A stretch of 64,000 nucleotides of DNA, taken from the NCBI GenBank assembly GCA_965205925.1, contig OZ242183.1:1302001-1366000 (forward strand), given 5' to 3'. The notes below the pieces were generated by a model that was given only the letters and a program-made list of their open reading frames with translations, ran no database searches and was not told the DNA's origin. This document shows positions 9,402 to 19,802 of the stretch, in pieces (positions within the stretch are counted from its first letter, which is position 1; each line of letters starts with the position of its first letter). Origin of the DNA: CAYRJD01 sp965205925 (GTDB lineage Bacteria > Actinomycetota > Acidimicrobiia > Acidimicrobiales > Poriferisodalaceae). The translations under genes were made by a program, and so were the position numbers.

Positions 9402-10514
9402 ATGGGCGAGATTGCCGGAATTGAAGTCGGATTGCCAGATGCTCCGCTAGAAGTCGATGCCGACTGGATGACAGCTGTGCTTCGAACGAGCGGAGCGATT
9501 GATTCAGATACTTCAGTTGCCACCATTTCCACTGAGCAGTTCCAACTTGGTGTCGGAGTGATTGGCCAGCTAGGAAGGTCGGTACTGACCTATGAAGGTG
9601 GCGGCGGTCCCGACAGCGTGATACTCAAGTGGCCCATCGATGCTTCAATCCAGAGATTTGTGGGTGACGCTCTAAACGCCTACGAGCGTGAGGTTCGGTT
9701 CTATCGAGAGATCGCCGACAAGTGCGATCTGCGGACTCCAAAAGTGCACGCCGCGATGATTAGTGAAGACAAGACCCACAGTGTCATAGTGATGGAAGAT
9801 CTAAGCAAGCTTCGTCAAGCCGATCGAACAAACGGCGTTACGTGGGACGAAGCGGTGACAGCGATTCGCACCTTGGCGAAGTTTCAGGCTCCATGGTTTG
9901 GTGATGAACGCCTTGAAGAAATGTCTGAGTGTTGGTACTCGTTGCAGAACCCGATCTACGGAGTTATTTTGCCGGAGTTCATCAATGCCGGATGGGAGTC
10001 GTGCCAAAAGCACGGAGCCAAGTATCTAAACGATGAGCTCATTGCGTTTGGCAACGAATGGGTTGACCACTTGCCAGAGATGCAGGCGTATTTACCAGAA
10101 AACCCAACGCTGGTTCACGCAGACTGGCGCGCCGACAACATGTTCTTTGACGAGAACGGTGAGATAGTCACGATCGATTTCCAGATCGTCGGAGTTGGTA
10201 CCGGCGTCTACGATCTTGGCTACTTTATTTGCCAGTCCATTGAGCGTGAAGTACGCCAAGGACGCGAACGCGAGTTGATCGACATCTATGTAGATGAGCT
10301 TGCCAAGACTGGGTTTGACCAATCCGCCGATCAGGTTTGGGAGGATCTGCGTGTCGTGATCGGGTTCTGTTTCATCTACGGCATTGTCGGTTTTGCCGAG
10401 TATGAGGCCCTACCAGGTGATGGACAAAATGTGCTCGATACGCTGTTGCGCCGCTCAACACAAGGGATCATGGATGTTGGTGCCATAGAGGCCGTGAGGG
10501 CATTGAAGGCCTAA
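9402..10514 (+). CDS. Aminoglycoside-phosphotransferase / ecdysteroid-kinase-like protein
   Basis: This is a protein-kinase-fold small-molecule phosphotransferase of the APH/CHK-like group. Starting at the ATG at 9402, which has a strong ribosome site (AAGGGAAG at 9391), gives 370 residues; an earlier in-frame start at 9315 adds a stretch unlike the family. The catalytic loop HADWRADNMFFD begins at H239 with the catalytic Asp at D241 and the metal-binding Asn at N246. The second metal-binding segment is IDFQ with D259. An N-lobe lysine sits in VILKWP. Such proteins phosphorylate hydroxyls on varied small molecules, and the substrate here is unknown. It is not necessarily a resistance gene: the HADWR...IDFQ pattern is common in environmental actinobacterial paralogues. 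Confidence 0.8.
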   Translation: MGEIAGIEVGLPDAPLEVDADWMTAVLRTSGAIDSDTSVATISTEQFQLGVGVIGQLGRSVLTYEGGGGPDSVILKWPIDASIQRFVGDALNAYEREVRFYREIADKCDLRTPKVHAAMISEDKTHSVIVMEDLSKLRQADRTNGVTWDEAVTAIRTLAKFQAPWFGDERLEEMSECWYSLQNPIYGVILPEFINAGWESCQKHGAKYLNDELIAFGNEWVDHLPEMQAYLPENPTLVHADWRADNMFFDENGEIVTIDFQIVGVGTGVYDLGYFICQSIEREVRQGRERELIDIYVDELAKTGFDQSADQVWEDLRVVIGFCFIYGIVGFAEYEALPGDGQNVLDTLLRRSTQGIMDVGAIEAVRALKA

Positions 10515-10636
10515 ACCGGTTATTGGAACTCGCAAAAAGTATTATAATCTTCATTCTGTAAAGTCCATATTTCTCAGACAAAGCGATTCCTGGGTTTCTA
10601 CCCCTATCAACTGGCATTGCTACTAATCTCCTTGTC

Positions 10637-11365
10637 ATGGCAAACCAAACCTCGTCAATAGATACAAGCCTTGTGACACCCACTGAACTTGACTTTCACT
10701 TTGATGTCATGTGCCCGTGGGCATATCAAACCTCACTATGGATGCGCGATGTGCGTGACCAGCTAGACCTTACGGTCAATTGGCGTTTTTTCAGCTTGGA
10801 AGAGGTGAACCTTCGACCAGGCAAAAAGCACCCATGGGAACGCGACTGGAGCTACGGCTGGTCAATGATGCGTATCGGAGCGATCCTGCGTCGTAAAGAC
10901 ATGGCTCTGCTCGATGACTGGTATGCGGCGTCTGGAAAAGCCCTTCACGTGGACGGCAACCGCCCACACAATCCGGATGTAGCACGGCACCTGCTTGAAC
11001 AAATTGGCGCCGACCCGGACATTGTTGATGAATCCATAGAAGATGAGAGCACCCACGATGAGATCCGTGCCGAGCATGAGCGAGTGATCAACTCCGGTGG
11101 CTTCGGCGTGCCTACCTTGTTCTTCCCCGACGGCCAATGCATTTTTGGTCCCGTGCTGCTTGACCCACCCAGCGGAGATGCCGCCTTACGACTTTGGAGT
11201 CAGGTGACTGGCTGGCTTGAGTTCCCACATCTATATGAGCTACAGCGGCCTAAGACTCAGTCGGATGAGAAAGCGATCCACGAAACTTTTAAGCCGTATT
11301 TAGAAGCTCGCGATTGGGTCAGCATTAACCGCGGCGAGGAAATCGCTTTCGAATCCGAGCAATAG
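10637..11365 (+). CDS. DsbA-family (thioredoxin-fold) oxidoreductase-like protein
   Basis: This is a thioredoxin-fold protein of the DsbA/FrnE/2-hydroxychromene-2-carboxylate isomerase group, 242 residues. The N-terminal strand [17 protein letters not shown] carries CPW at residues 26-28 in place of a CxxC pair, so only one active-site cysteine is present. The family cis-proline region GFGVPTLFF lies at about residue 155. No signal peptide is seen, so it should be cytosolic. The gap before the gene contains a good -10 hexamer, TATAAT at 10543-10548, without a convincing -35. It converges on parE with only 10 bases between stops. The reaction is unknown; a glutathione- or mycothiol-linked isomerase or transferase is one option. 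Confidence 0.8.
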   Translation: MANQTSSIDTSLVTPTELDFHFDVMCPWAYQTSLWMRDVRDQLDLTVNWRFFSLEEVNLRPGKKHPWERDWSYGWSMMRIGAILRRKDMALLDDWYAASGKALHVDGNRPHNPDVARHLLEQIGADPDIVDESIEDESTHDEIRAEHERVINSGGFGVPTLFFPDGQCIFGPVLLDPPSGDAALRLWSQVTGWLEFPHLYELQRPKTQSDEKAIHETFKPYLEARDWVSINRGEEIAFESEQ

Positions 11366-11375
11366 GCCACAGCAC

Positions 11376-13499
11376 CTACACGTCAAGTGCGTGACCGTAT
11401 TCCTTACTGTGCTTGATAATGAAGTCTTTCCGGGGCTCAACTTCTGAGCCCATCATGATCTGAAACGCCTTCATGGCTTCAGCCTGAGCCTGTTCGGCTT
11501 CTCCCATGGTTACCTGTCGTAGCACTCGGGTTTCAGGGCTGAGCGTGGTTTCAGACAATTCGTTGTCATCCATTTCCCCAAGACCTTTGAAACGCGTCAC
11601 TCTGTAGTTGCTCCCCTTCTTGTCAAGCTCGATTAGGTGCTTCGAGAGCTCCGTCTCGGAGTAGACAAACTCCTTGCTCTGGCCTAGAGAAACAGCGTGC
11701 GTTGGGGGTTGTGCGGCATATATTCGCCCTGCCTCAAGCAGTGGACGCATGTAATGAAACAACAGCGTCAGCACCAGACAACGAATATGGCTGCCGTCTA
11801 CATCGGCATCAGCTAGCAGGATCACACGCTCGTAGCGAGCGTTACCCAAATCAAAACCATCTCCTGTGCCGGCACCTATCGCTGTGAACAGCGCCACTGC
11901 CTCGGCATTATCCAGCACGGCCTTGCGGCTGCTCTTGGCAGCATTTACGATCTTGCCTCGCAGTGGTAGCACAGCTTGCCAACTGGCATCACGTGCCCGC
12001 TTCGCTGGACCCGCAGCAGAGTCCCCTTCCACTATCAGCAGCTCTCCCCCGGGATGCTCACGGCAATCAGACAGCTTGGCTGGCAGACCATTTCCGCCAA
12101 GGGTTGCAGCCTTACGCGTTTCAGCTTGGGCTTGCTTAGCGGCAACCCGTCCAAGAATCGCATCGCCTACTTTGTCAAGCACGGCCTTGACATGGGCCTT
12201 ACGCGAGCCAGTGGCCTTGCCGTCAAACCAGTCACCCAAGCCGTCTCTGACTACGCGCGAAACAATGCCCTGCACTTGTGGAGTTGTCAGTTCACGCTTG
12301 GTCTGCCCGCGGAATTGAGGTTCAGGAGTGGTCACCCTGATTACCGCTATGAGACCTTCTTGGATGTCTTCTTTTTGCGCTCTTGCATTGCCGCGCATTT
12401 TTCGCAACTTGAGTGGATCTGCATCCTTTAGTGCGTTGTTCACGACTGCGGTTAGAGCACGCTCAAAGCCCGCAACGTGAGTACCCCCATCAGGTGTTGG
12501 GATGGTGTTTACAAAGCTCACCGTTTTGGTATCCAGAGATGACACCCACCGCAGAGCAACCTCAACCTTGCATTCACGAGTTACTTCCGTGGGCTTACCG
12601 CCTACTGGCACAGTGTCAGCAAATGCTTCTATTCCTGTGAGCATTATGCGCCCCGTAAGCGATGTAGCGCCCTCGGACAGGTTCTCCACAAAATCGCTCA
12701 GCCCGCCCGCCGACACAATTTCTTCGGGAGCCTTCTTTTGACCTTTGCGTTTGTCGTGCAGACGCACCTTCAGGCCGGGTAGCAAGAAGCAAATCTGTGT
12801 CAGACGTTCTCGCACCTCGTCGTAATCGACTGCAGCTTCTGGCTCAAATAATGCCAGCTCAGGCCAGAAACGCACTCGCGTGCCGGTACGCGTGCGTGAC
12901 ACTTTCCCGACCCGTGCCAGTGCATGGCCCTTGCGGAACCGCTTGGAGCTGTCTAGGTTGCCAGCCTTACGGTCTCGGAATTCAAGTCGATGAGTTGCCC
13001 CATTGCGATCAACTTCACAAACGACACGCGTTGAGTAGGCATTGACGACAGCTGCGCCAACACCGTGCAGACCACCAGAAGCGCTGTAATGACTGCTGCC
13101 AAATTTGGCGCCCGCGTGCAGTTGGCTGAACACAACTTCGAGTGCAGTGACTTCACCTTCGAACTTGTCAATAGGTATGCCACGGCCTCGATCGGACACT
13201 TCATATGAACCGTCTTGGTGCATGACAATCTCGATGAGCTTGCCGTAACCGGCACCGGCTTCGTCCACACCATTGTCGATGATCTCCCAGAGAAGATGAG
13301 TTAGCCCGGTTGAGCCGTTATCTCCTATGTACATACCCGGTCGCCGCCGGACAGCCTCTAAACCTTCTAAGACCTCTATCGCTTCGGCGTCGTAGGCACT
13401 CGGCTGTGATTGTTTTGCTTGCCGATTGCTGGTAGAGCTTGGGGGGTCTGGATCAGTCATAGTTAGTTCAAGCTGTGTGGTGCTCGTCTCAAGAGTCAT
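11376..13499 (-). CDS. parE: Type II DNA topoisomerase subunit B (topoisomerase IV ParE-like)
   Basis: This is the ATPase/TOPRIM subunit of a DNA-cleaving type II topoisomerase, 707 residues. GHKL ATPase motifs are clear: [20 protein letters not shown] and [15 protein letters not shown] in the first 150 residues. The QTK-loop reads RGQTKREL. The TOPRIM motif near residue 486 reads [14 protein letters not shown], departing from the usual EGDSAGGSAKQxRD, and the metal site DADVDGSHI is near 565. It overlaps parC by 4 bases and the two form one unit. I call it ParE-like because of the paired subunit and short length, but it could be a second gyrase-like enzyme. Whether a separate gyrAB exists cannot be seen here. 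Confidence 0.87.
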   Translation of the reverse strand: MTLETSTTQLELTMTDPDPPSSTSNRQAKQSQPSAYDAEAIEVLEGLEAVRRRPGMYIGDNGSTGLTHLLWEIIDNGVDEAGAGYGKLIEIVMHQDGSYEVSDRGRGIPIDKFEGEVTALEVVFSQLHAGAKFGSSHYSASGGLHGVGAAVVNAYSTRVVCEVDRNGATHRLEFRDRKAGNLDSSKRFRKGHALARVGKVSRTRTGTRVRFWPELALFEPEAAVDYDEVRERLTQICFLLPGLKVRLHDKRKGQKKAPEEIVSAGGLSDFVENLSEGATSLTGRIMLTGIEAFADTVPVGGKPTEVTRECKVEVALRWVSSLDTKTVSFVNTIPTPDGGTHVAGFERALTAVVNNALKDADPLKLRKMRGNARAQKEDIQEGLIAVIRVTTPEPQFRGQTKRELTTPQVQGIVSRVVRDGLGDWFDGKATGSRKAHVKAVLDKVGDAILGRVAAKQAQAETRKAATLGGNGLPAKLSDCREHPGGELLIVEGDSAAGPAKRARDASWQAVLPLRGKIVNAAKSSRKAVLDNAEAVALFTAIGAGTGDGFDLGNARYERVILLADADVDGSHIRCLVLTLLFHYMRPLLEAGRIYAAQPPTHAVSLGQSKEFVYSETELSKHLIELDKKGSNYRVTRFKGLGEMDDNELSETTLSPETRVLRQVTMGEAEQAQAEAMKAFQIMMGSEVEPRKDFIIKHSKEYGHALDV

Positions 13500-16147
13500 C
13501 CGAAGCGGTACTCCCCTACTGCTAACACCCGTAGTAACGCATCGGATTCTTCATCTTTCAACTCGCTGGCCGGTTTCTTAGGTGCCGTCGTGGCGTGCAG
13601 CAACTCAAGTGGGTGTAAGTTCGCCGGCTCAGCAGAACCTCCAGGACTAACGAGCGCTACGACCGACTCAGCGCGACCAATCCAAGCGCCCAGTACCGCA
13701 TTTTCGGGTGGCTTGGTTTGATCACCGCGTAGCTTTATGGCGGTCACACCACCGGCTCCGCGGCCAAAGCTCTTCAAATCAGAAAGATCGGTAATCTTTA
13801 TCGCGCCGGCATCAGTAATCAAAACGGCACGCGCCCCAAACGCCGCAAGGCCCGCTGCTACTACGACTGCATCACCTTTGAGTTTCATCCCGGCTACAGG
13901 CATTGCGCCATGACCACGAACCGGGATTGCCCTGGCTTCGGTTCGTAAAACTTGTCCATCCGAGGCAATCATCACTAAGTCGGTGTCGTCAGGCGCATCA
14001 AATGCAGCCATCACCTTGTCACCGTCAGAGAGGTTGATCAGAGAGCTAACTCGGCGACGAGATGACAGAGCCGATCGTTCGGTTCGCTTGATTTGGCCAC
14101 GAAGAGTTACCAGCGCTATCGGTAGAGATTCATTAGTTTCATCGCTAGCTGTCTTGCCTGCCATAGAGGAATCGACCATCGAACGCAATGGCTGAAAGAT
14201 TGCATCGCTAGCTGCTAACAGGCCCACGATCTTTTCCCCGCGGCTAAGCGAAAACATTTCGGTTACCGAAGCACCACGACTGCCGCGTGCCATCTCGGGT
14301 ATTGAGTTGGCCGCCACACTCAGCAAGCGTCCGGTATCTGTAACGGCATAAACAACATCGAGTGTTGAGGTTTCCAACGTCGCCTGAAGTAGGTCGTGTC
14401 TGCCTGGCTTAGCACTTAATGGGTTATCTGGGCCTCGGCGCCCTAACAATCCAGAGGTTGAAAGTGCAATGACGGTGGTAGTGATATCCCCTGCTCCGAC
14501 AACCGCCTTCCCGTTGTCAGCAACACTTGCAGAGATTGCGGAGCCGTTGGTGAAAGCAGTTTCTTTGCTGTGAGCCGAATCAGCCTTTGCAAGCTCGTCA
14601 AAAGCGGCTAAGTCGTCAAGAGTCAACAAGCTAGACCGCCTGGGCACCGCAAAATTCTTAACCAATTCGTCTAGTTCTTTGCTAACCAGGGTTCGTTGGC
14701 GCGTCTTGGATTTGAGCAGCACCTCGTAACCGTTAATCGCGTTGGTTAGCTCGGTAAGTTCTGCTTCGAGCTTGCTGGCCTCAAGCCCAGTTAAACGCCG
14801 CAGCATCAGATCCAAAATGTGCTCAGCCTGTAATTCGGTGATTGAGAGCCTCGAGATCAACTCTTTGCGAGCCTTAGCTACATCAGGTGAGTTACGAATG
14901 ATCGCTATTACAACGTCGATCTGATCCAGCGCTATCAGCAGTCCTTCAACGATGTGACTGCGTTGCCTAGCGTGGTCAAGGCGAAAAATCGTTCTCCGTA
15001 CGATCACATCGAGCCGGTGCGAAACGTAGTGCTGGCACAACTCGTAGAGACTCAGCGTGGTGGGAACATCATTCACCAAGGCAACGTTGTTAATACTGAA
15101 ATTATCTTCTAACGGGGTGAGGCGATATAGATCACTCAATACTGTGCGGCCGCTGGCTCCTGGCCGACACTCAACCACAAGTCGCAGCCCGCTGTGTCGA
15201 TCAGATAGATCATCAACAGAACTGACGCTCGGCAGCTTCCCAGCCTGGATTAGCTCACGGATTTTTTTTAGTACACGTTCGGGGCCAACCATATAAGGCA
15301 GTTCGGTAACCACAATCCGCTCACGCTTTGCAGTGGCGTGCTCTACTTCAGCGCGCGCTCGCACCCTCACGCTGCCCTTGCCGGTTTCGTAAGCGCTGCG
15401 CAAAGCATCATCAACAACCACCAGCGCGCCACCAGGAAAATCAGGTGCGGGCAGGTGCTTCATTAGCTCATCAACAGTTGGCTTGGGCCGTTGCTTGGCT
15501 AGCACCAACTTGATAGCCGCAGCTACTTCTCCCAAGTTGTGTGGCGCCATAGAAGTAGCCATGCCAACCGCAATACCGCTAGCACCATTAATCAGCAGGT
15601 TCGGCAAAACCGCTGGCAAACAGGTTGGCTCCATTCGTTCGCCGTCAAAGTTAGGAACAAGCTCAACAGTGTCTTCGCCTATTTCCGATACCAGCGTTAT
15701 GGCTCCGTTGGTCAAACGCGCCTCGGTATACCTGTAGGCGGCCGGCGGATCATCCAGGCTTCCGAAATTGCCTTTGGGCTCAACCAGTGTGAGAGACATG
15801 GAAAAGGGTTGACCCATCCTCACCATGGCTTCGTAGATGGCGCTGTCTCCGTGTGGGTGGTATTTCCCCATTACTTCACCAACGACTGCGGCCGATTTAC
15901 GGAACGGTTCACCCGGCCGCAAGCCAAGAGCATTCATCGCAAACAAGATTCGCCGTTGGACCGGTTTCAGTCCATCTCGCACATCAGGGATTGCCCTAGC
16001 GGTTGTGACCGATAACGCATACGGCATGAATGAGTCACGCATCTCATCGTGCACGGGGCTGGGATCGATGCGGCGTGCGATCTCTGAGGGTTTGCTGGGT
16101 ATGTGTAACTTTTTTGTCTTGGGCATGGCAGGTGTAGCGCGGTTCAT
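13496..16147 (-). CDS. parC: Type II DNA topoisomerase subunit A (topoisomerase IV ParC-like)
   Basis: This is the DNA-breaking subunit partnered with the adjacent ParE-like protein, 883 residues. The catalytic tyrosine is Y140 in [10 protein letters not shown], preceded by [14 protein letters not shown] at about 58-71 and the quinolone-region-like segment [18 protein letters not shown] at about 94-111. The C-terminal half has repeating beta-propeller blades (for example [12 protein letters not shown] and [12 protein letters not shown]). I see no canonical GyrA box (QRRGGKG); the nearest candidates are ARGSRGAS and GRGAGGV. That argues for decatenation rather than negative supercoiling, as an inference. 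An alternative start 21 bases inside (16126) is equally plausible. Confidence 0.88.
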   Translation of the reverse strand: MNRATPAMPKTKKLHIPSKPSEIARRIDPSPVHDEMRDSFMPYALSVTTARAIPDVRDGLKPVQRRILFAMNALGLRPGEPFRKSAAVVGEVMGKYHPHGDSAIYEAMVRMGQPFSMSLTLVEPKGNFGSLDDPPAAYRYTEARLTNGAITLVSEIGEDTVELVPNFDGERMEPTCLPAVLPNLLINGASGIAVGMATSMAPHNLGEVAAAIKLVLAKQRPKPTVDELMKHLPAPDFPGGALVVVDDALRSAYETGKGSVRVRARAEVEHATAKRERIVVTELPYMVGPERVLKKIRELIQAGKLPSVSSVDDLSDRHSGLRLVVECRPGASGRTVLSDLYRLTPLEDNFSINNVALVNDVPTTLSLYELCQHYVSHRLDVIVRRTIFRLDHARQRSHIVEGLLIALDQIDVVIAIIRNSPDVAKARKELISRLSITELQAEHILDLMLRRLTGLEASKLEAELTELTNAINGYEVLLKSKTRQRTLVSKELDELVKNFAVPRRSSLLTLDDLAAFDELAKADSAHSKETAFTNGSAISASVADNGKAVVGAGDITTTVIALSTSGLLGRRGPDNPLSAKPGRHDLLQATLETSTLDVVYAVTDTGRLLSVAANSIPEMARGSRGASVTEMFSLSRGEKIVGLLAASDAIFQPLRSMVDSSMAGKTASDETNESLPIALVTLRGQIKRTERSALSSRRRVSSLINLSDGDKVMAAFDAPDDTDLVMIASDGQVLRTEARAIPVRGHGAMPVAGMKLKGDAVVVAAGLAAFGARAVLITDAGAIKITDLSDLKSFGRGAGGVTAIKLRGDQTKPPENAVLGAWIGRAESVVALVSPGGSAEPANLHPLELLHATTAPKKPASELKDEESDALLRVLAVGEYRFG

Positions 16148-16213
16148 TAGCGCCGACAGGCGCTAATGAGAGTAGAGCAATCGCTAGGTCGATCCGTAGC
16201 TATTTATTTCGAG

Positions 16214-17488
16214 TTAGTCGCTGGTTGATTCGGTTTCGGCGCGCACAGCGGGTTCATTTTTGACCGCAGTCTTGGGAGCCTTTTTGGGCGCACCCTTTAT
16301 GCGTTTGACCGGCGGAGTGATGCCTAACTGTTTAGCGATTTCCGGAATCCTGGAGGCAAGTTTGGTTACCACTTCCACCAGTTCTGCTTCTGGTTCTACA
16401 GGAGCGTTTGACAAGATCACGTATGGACGTACAGGTGAATATGCCACAGCATCCAGCACTGTCGCCAACCGCTGTTGCGAATTGCCGCTGCCAAGCGCTG
16501 CATTGGCATGCTCAGTTAGGTCTTTAGCTAGATCAGGAGGAAGTGGCACTCCCGGCTTAGGGGGACGTGAGCTCAGTCGTAAGGCACGCACTACTCGACC
16601 AGCATCAATCGTCTTGCGTAGCTCTTCGTGCCATTCGCTCTGGCTACGGTCTAACCGAGCGCTTAGACCGATCCGGATCTTTTCGGTCAGCTCGCGGGCT
16701 TCTGTGTCGCGGGAAAAATCTTCAGCCGCAACCAGCACCGCTCTCAGATCGCGCAAATCAGTCTTGTCGATGCTCTTTAAAGCCGCGTCAGCACGGTCAT
16801 GCCATTCGGCTGCACGTAACTTCGGCAGAAGAACTTCAGACAGCTGAATTAGCTCGGTGGCGTTAATTTTTGGTCCACCGGATTCTTTGGCTTGTTCGTT
16901 TTGGGAGTCAATCTCGGCTCGTACGGCTGCTATTCCGCCTTTCAGTAGCTGTTCCGCTAAGACCTGTTGCTCGGTTGGAAGCGACTCGATGTAAGCCTTG
17001 CGATGAGTCTGAGTCGGTCTTAACCGCGGTGCCTTTGGTGTGCGGGGCAGATCGTCATCTTTGTTGGTTTCACGTCTGGTCGTTCTGTCCTTGTCACGTT
17101 TCTGAGGCCTTGTTTTGCCCCGCTTGGCATCCTTGTCTTCACCGTTTTTATTATCGCCAGTACGACGCTTACGTGAGTCTTTTTTGTTGCCTTTTTTGTT
17201 TAGGCGGGTTGTAACTCCGTCTTTGAAAGGCTTACCCACGATTTCAAGTCGTTCGATTTCCGGGCGGCCACTGCGCGCTTTGGGCGGAAGTACCTCGGAG
17301 ATGAAGATTCCGTCGATTTCAAAATCAGCTTCGGCTCGCAGACGATCCCCCGGTTTGGGGTCAGCTGCCAGTTTCGATAGCAAAGCAGCGTCCAGTACAC
17401 CCTTGGGTTCTTTCGCACCAGCTGCTCGCCATGTCCAAGTATCAGCATCACGTTGGCTCGTGAGCTCGATATCAATGCGGCGACTCAT
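16214..17488 (-). CDS. Unrecognised protein with a highly basic central linker
   Basis: I do not recognise a named family in this 424-residue protein. Residues 1-95 look like a small beta-rich domain (TWTWRAAGA, PGDRLRAEADFEIDG, IERLEIVGKPF). Residues about 98-146 are almost entirely Lys, Arg, Asp and Asn, a disordered charged linker. Residues about 160-400 are helical, with ELTEHANAAL-like and VVRALRLSSRPPKPG segments, ending in another Lys/Pro-rich tail. The layout (small N-terminal domain, polybasic linker, helical C-terminus) suggests RNA or DNA binding. It sits 66 bases downstream of the parC start on the same strand, inside a run of minus-strand genes, so a nucleic-acid role fits but is inference. 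Confidence 0.75.
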   Translation of the reverse strand: MSRRIDIELTSQRDADTWTWRAAGAKEPKGVLDAALLSKLAADPKPGDRLRAEADFEIDGIFISEVLPPKARSGRPEIERLEIVGKPFKDGVTTRLNKKGNKKDSRKRRTGDNKNGEDKDAKRGKTRPQKRDKDRTTRRETNKDDDLPRTPKAPRLRPTQTHRKAYIESLPTEQQVLAEQLLKGGIAAVRAEIDSQNEQAKESGGPKINATELIQLSEVLLPKLRAAEWHDRADAALKSIDKTDLRDLRAVLVAAEDFSRDTEARELTEKIRIGLSARLDRSQSEWHEELRKTIDAGRVVRALRLSSRPPKPGVPLPPDLAKDLTEHANAALGSGNSQQRLATVLDAVAYSPVRPYVILSNAPVEPEAELVEVVTKLASRIPEIAKQLGITPPVKRIKGAPKKAPKTAVKNEPAVRAETESTSD

Positions 17489-17582
17489 TGCGACGTGGTT
17501 TCATGCATCCGCATTGTGCAGAGTTTAGGGAAGGCAATGTGTCAGCATTGCGTTGGATAGTTGATGCGTCAGCATTATTGCG

Positions 17583-18053
17583 TTAGGTCAGTGGGCGATG
17601 CACGGTCAGCAGCCGCGCCTTAAATCCAAATGACTCAAAAAAATTCTTTGTGGAACGATTCCCAGGCAACGCCAAAGCATCAATGCCGACACAATTGCGT
17701 TCCTTGCACCAATCCAACACCACTTCAATCAGCCTCTCCCCTACTGCAACCTCGCGTGCTTGGGGAGTTACATATAGATCTTCAACGGTCCCCAATGTTT
17801 CCCCTGTGCTGAGAGTGCTCAAACTGGTAACGCAATACCCAACTGGCGCATCGTCAATCTCACCCACCCAAACACCCTGAGCGGAATCGTTTATGGCCTC
17901 TGCTAGGCCTTTGTTAAAGGGACTTGAGCGAGCCTCGCGACGCGACCATATCCACCCGCCGCGAGCCTCAACTTGCTCTTGTATGGCTTCCATTGCTAAG
18001 TCAGTCAGTACGCCCAAATCTGCTGATGTAGCTGGCCTTGCTCGTTCTTGCAT
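17583..18053 (-). CDS. GNAT-family N-acetyltransferase
   Basis: The 156-residue protein has the GNAT layout: an N-terminal helix pair, a central strand GYCVTSL, motif A strand GTVEDLYVTP followed by the acyl-CoA loop AREVAVGERLIEVVLDW, and a C-terminal segment NRSTKNFFESFGF typical of the family's last helix-strand. The acyl-CoA pyrophosphate loop lacks the full RxxGxG pattern (REVAVG) but is close. The acceptor substrate is unknown. It begins 3 bases after the ThyX-like gene stop, so the two are almost certainly cotranscribed. Confidence 0.88.
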   Translation of the reverse strand: MQERARPATSADLGVLTDLAMEAIQEQVEARGGWIWSRREARSSPFNKGLAEAINDSAQGVWVGEIDDAPVGYCVTSLSTLSTGETLGTVEDLYVTPQAREVAVGERLIEVVLDWCKERNCVGIDALALPGNRSTKNFFESFGFKARLLTVHRPLT

Positions 18054-18056
18054 TTG

Positions 18057-19685
18057 TTAGCTCTCGCTGGACGGAGATCGTTTGTTCTCAGCAGATTGCT
18101 CGGCAGCTAGTCGCCCTTGTGCGGATTCACCTTCCAGCGCGTAGCTCAGCATGGACGCCACCGCAGTATGACCAGCCTGCTCGGCTATCTGAGTTCTCAT
18201 GCTTTGGCAGATGCGGCGATAATCGGTGTGGCCTTGTGGTTGTGTGCGTAACTCAATCATGTGCATTGCTTCACGTGCGTTGAACTGCATGACATAACGA
18301 ATGCGATATGCGAAAGCCACGGCGTATGCAGCTAGATCATTACCCAGGTCGGCTTCGATGTCGTCGTACAGGTAGGCAGATAATTCCATGGCCTCTTCGT
18401 AGCGATCGGTTTCACCTGCTGCGACCACATCAACTGGTACCGAATAACCGTGATGAGGAGTCAGTTTTTGCCAGTCGATGGTGAGAAGGCGGTGTCTTTG
18501 CAAATCGCGGAAGCTGCCGTAATCGCCCAGAACTTCAAAGCGGTAGTCGATGGTCTCCAAAGCGCGGCTTGGACGGTGGCGGCGATTAGTGCGATCGCCC
18601 ACATACCGTTTGATTAGCTCTTGGCGTTCAGTGCTACTCATGCGTTCCACAAGCGTGCGCAAATGGCTCTCTGGCTGATGCGAATACGCAAACAGCATCG
18701 CTGCCAGCATTTTATTTTCACCTTCCGGATCCCAGTCCAGAAGTTGCACTTCGGGACCGCCACGCGGTTCCGCGTTGTCAAGCAATTCGTCAACAAGCTC
18801 TTCCATTGCTACGCGATTGGCACTGATGTAAGCGCTCCAAGCCTCACCTCGGTCGGGCTGATCAACTCGTCGTAGAAACGAAGGGATCACTTTGCGCAGC
18901 TCGGTCAGCATGAGTTGGGCATACCGCTGCGCCTCAGGAAGAGCACTTGCGCGCATGCGCAACAACAACGCTTCGTAACCTTGGCCGCTGCCAAAAATGC
19001 CAACATTGGAAATGCTGGCTGCTGGTAACAAGCCGCGTGTCGCGTCAAAGGCTTTTGCGGCAACCGCTCGCTTGATAGCCAGATCGCTCATTGATTCACT
19101 GGTTGCTTCAGCCGAAACGTCGAAGTTTTTGCCAAGATAATCCCGGACAGCTAATACCAACTCGCCATAAATGTCGAAAATTCGATCCATCGTGCCGACA
19201 TAGCGTGCACCGGTTTGCGCGGACAAAATTTCAGGCGGTCGGAAGTACCGATAGCGGCCATTCAACCTCTTGTTAAAGGCCAGGTAGCGCGTGGATTGTT
19301 CGAGATACGACATTAAGCGACCTCGCTCAAGCACCTTTGTGAGCAGGTTTGAGGCTTGCTCGCACGCAAGATGCACCCCACCGAGTTGAGCTATTGAATC
19401 GTCGCCGTATTCGACGAACACCTTCTCGTATAGCTTTTCGGCACGGTCAAGCCCAGCGGTAGCATCAATATTGGCGTCACCGGTTACGTCTAGGTCTCCG
19501 ATGAACTCGTCCAAAAACAAACGCCGCAAGCTCTTGGTGGAGCGTGAATAGCGGGCAAACAAAGCGCCTTTGACAACCTCGGGCAGGTTGACCAAAGCGA
19601 AGACCGGCTTATCAAGGTTGGTTACGTAGCGGCGAAGAACATCGCTTTCAGATTCGGTGAAAGTCTCAACGTCGTAGTAAGTCAC
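18057..19685 (-). CDS. Tandem ThyX-like protein (two flavin-dependent thymidylate synthase domains fused)
   Basis: At 542 residues this is about twice the length of ThyX, and it reads as two ThyX-like repeats. The canonical signature is RHRxxSxNExSxRY. The first repeat has RGRLMSYLEQSTRY at 121-134, keeping the ExSxRY half but losing the His of RHR. The second repeat has RHRLLTIDWQKLT, keeping RHR but losing the NExSxRY half. Each repeat then has a C-terminal helix like the family's LRxxxxAQxEIR: LLLRMRASALPEAQ in the first and MIELRTQPQGHTDYR in the second. ThyX makes dTMP with FAD and methylene-tetrahydrofolate, but activity cannot be assumed with the signature split this way. The gene is followed at once by the GNAT gene. 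Confidence 0.85.
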   Translation of the reverse strand: MTYYDVETFTESESDVLRRYVTNLDKPVFALVNLPEVVKGALFARYSRSTKSLRRLFLDEFIGDLDVTGDANIDATAGLDRAEKLYEKVFVEYGDDSIAQLGGVHLACEQASNLLTKVLERGRLMSYLEQSTRYLAFNKRLNGRYRYFRPPEILSAQTGARYVGTMDRIFDIYGELVLAVRDYLGKNFDVSAEATSESMSDLAIKRAVAAKAFDATRGLLPAASISNVGIFGSGQGYEALLLRMRASALPEAQRYAQLMLTELRKVIPSFLRRVDQPDRGEAWSAYISANRVAMEELVDELLDNAEPRGGPEVQLLDWDPEGENKMLAAMLFAYSHQPESHLRTLVERMSSTERQELIKRYVGDRTNRRHRPSRALETIDYRFEVLGDYGSFRDLQRHRLLTIDWQKLTPHHGYSVPVDVVAAGETDRYEEAMELSAYLYDDIEADLGNDLAAYAVAFAYRIRYVMQFNAREAMHMIELRTQPQGHTDYRRICQSMRTQIAEQAGHTAVASMLSYALEGESAQGRLAAEQSAENKRSPSSES

Positions 19686-19802
19686 GCAGGTCTTCGTGTC
19701 TAATGAGACTCCGGATAAGTCTCAACGGTTATGCCCCGCTAGGCAATAGCTTGATCGTAGAATGTGGCGCGGTTCAAACAGTGGTTTGTGCGCTGCGAGG
19801 TT

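Noticed and set aside
10520..10548. Full sigma70-type promoter before the DsbA-family gene
   Set aside because: The -10 hexamer TATAAT is good, but the best -35 at 17-base spacing (TTATTG) matches only two bases of consensus.
17489..17582. GTCAGCATT direct repeat pair between the GNAT gene and the basic-linker gene
   Set aside because: Only two imperfect copies in a short gap; consistent with chance.
18057..19685. Ordinary thymidylate synthase thyX
   Set aside because: The length is doubled and neither half holds a full RHRxxSxNExSxRY signature, so a plain thyX call is not supported.
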